DNA of 5,602 nt from Anaerolineales bacterium UBA2232 (GTDB lineage: Bacteria; Chloroflexota; Anaerolineae; UBA2200). The position numbers were made by a program, and so were the translations under genes. Position 1 is the first letter of the stretch; each line of letters opens with the position of its first letter. This document shows positions 5,253 through 5,602 of this stretch, piece after piece. The stretch lies in NCBI GenBank assembly GCA_002348045.1, contig DDYO01000305.1, forward strand, positions 1 through 5,602. The letters are read 5' to 3'. The notes beneath the pieces were generated by a model. That model saw nothing but the letters and a program-made list of their open reading frames with translations. It did no database searches and had not been told where the DNA came from.

Positions 5253-5573
5253 ATGACAGATCCCAGAAAAGACCAGTTGGAGAGCCAGCTACAACATGCT
5301 GTTGACGACCTCCAGCAGTTGGAACAGCGACTGCAGCAAAAGGCGGACTATGGACCGGGCAAGGGTGATCCGCTGGTTTATGAGTGGGAGTTGACGCTGG
5401 CGATGCGAGAGGAAGCACGTGCACGCATCCAGACCATTGAGCAAGCCCTCCACAGACTGCATGAGGGGCGATACGGGATGTGCACCAAGTGTGGCAGCCC
5501 TATCGATCCGGAGCGATTGGAGGTCTTTCCGCTGGCAACCTTGTGCATCACTTGCGCCCGTAGTAAGCAATAG
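5253..5573 (+). CDS. Small DksA/TraR family C4 zinc-finger protein, 106 aa
   Basis: The protein has an alpha-helical, coiled-coil-like N-terminal part (about 4-32 and 42-70, separated by a GPGKGDP turn at 34-40). A C4 zinc finger follows, with Cys77-x2-Cys80 and Cys98-x2-Cys101, the hallmark of the DksA/TraR family. The GRYGMCTKCGSPIDPERLEVFPLATLCITCA region (72-102) is highly typical. DksA binds the RNA polymerase secondary channel and modulates transcription initiation with ppGpp. The acidic DxxDxA tip motif of E. coli DksA is not visible here, so the same action cannot be assumed. I chose ATG 5253. A TTG at 5199 would add 18 residues that do not look like the family, and neither start has a good Shine-Dalgarno sequence. 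It lies 56 bases after rpsA with no terminator or promoter seen between, so it is probably cotranscribed. Confidence 0.85.
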   Translation: MTDPRKDQLESQLQHAVDDLQQLEQRLQQKADYGPGKGDPLVYEWELTLAMREEARARIQTIEQALHRLHEGRYGMCTKCGSPIDPERLEVFPLATLCITCARSKQ

Positions 5574-5602
5574 CCAAATATCACAGACTAGACGCGGCGG
5601 TA
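5574..5602. other. Terminal 29 bases, nothing assigned
   Basis: No start codon with a ribosome binding site, hairpin or promoter can be recognised in this short end. The continuation of the transcript lies outside the window. Confidence 0.6.

Overview
The window reads as chromosomal DNA of a moderately GC-rich bacterium, with five complete protein genes, all on the plus strand, and no RNA gene, mobile element or CRISPR array that I can recognise. Family content and order (PIG-L deacetylase, membrane-anchored spermidine-synthase-like protein, DUF1461/Lit-type membrane protein, a four-domain ribosomal protein S1 with a long acidic tail, small DksA/TraR zinc-finger protein) resemble what I know of Chloroflexota (Anaerolineae-like) genomes. 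That taxonomic call is inference from gene families, not from a marker search.

Region 1 (about 1-3142) looks like one operon. A good sigma-70-type promoter (33-61) precedes a PIG-L family deacetylase (104-874). Its stop codon overlaps the start of a polytopic spermidine-synthase-like protein (871-2442) in an ATGA junction. That gene in turn overlaps by 11 bases a four-helix membrane protein of the DUF1461 family (2432-3142), the family that includes the lipoprotein intramolecular transacylase Lit. The overlaps suggest translational coupling. No intrinsic terminator follows directly.

Region 2 (3143-3522) is a 380-base gene-free stretch and the most interesting part. It carries a near-consensus promoter (TTGACA, 17-base spacer, TACAAT; 3186-3214), a leader of about 300 nt rich in possible hairpins, and a clear intrinsic terminator (3437-3481) that ends only about 40 bases before the next start codon. 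Because the only convincing promoter lies upstream of the terminator, transcription of the ribosomal protein gene must pass through it. An upstream segment (3403-3411) can pair with the terminator 5' arm over nine pairs, and the same segment can be held by a still earlier segment (3325-3331). This is the layout of an attenuator or riboswitch-like control element for rpsA. A separate short RNA ending at the terminator is the main alternative.

Region 3 (3523-5602) holds ribosomal protein S1 (3523-5196), with four S1 RNA-binding domains and a C-terminal acidic tail containing four 24-residue tandem repeats. It is followed by a small DksA/TraR-type C4 zinc-finger protein (5253-5573). These are probably cotranscribed. 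The last 29 bases contain nothing I can assign.
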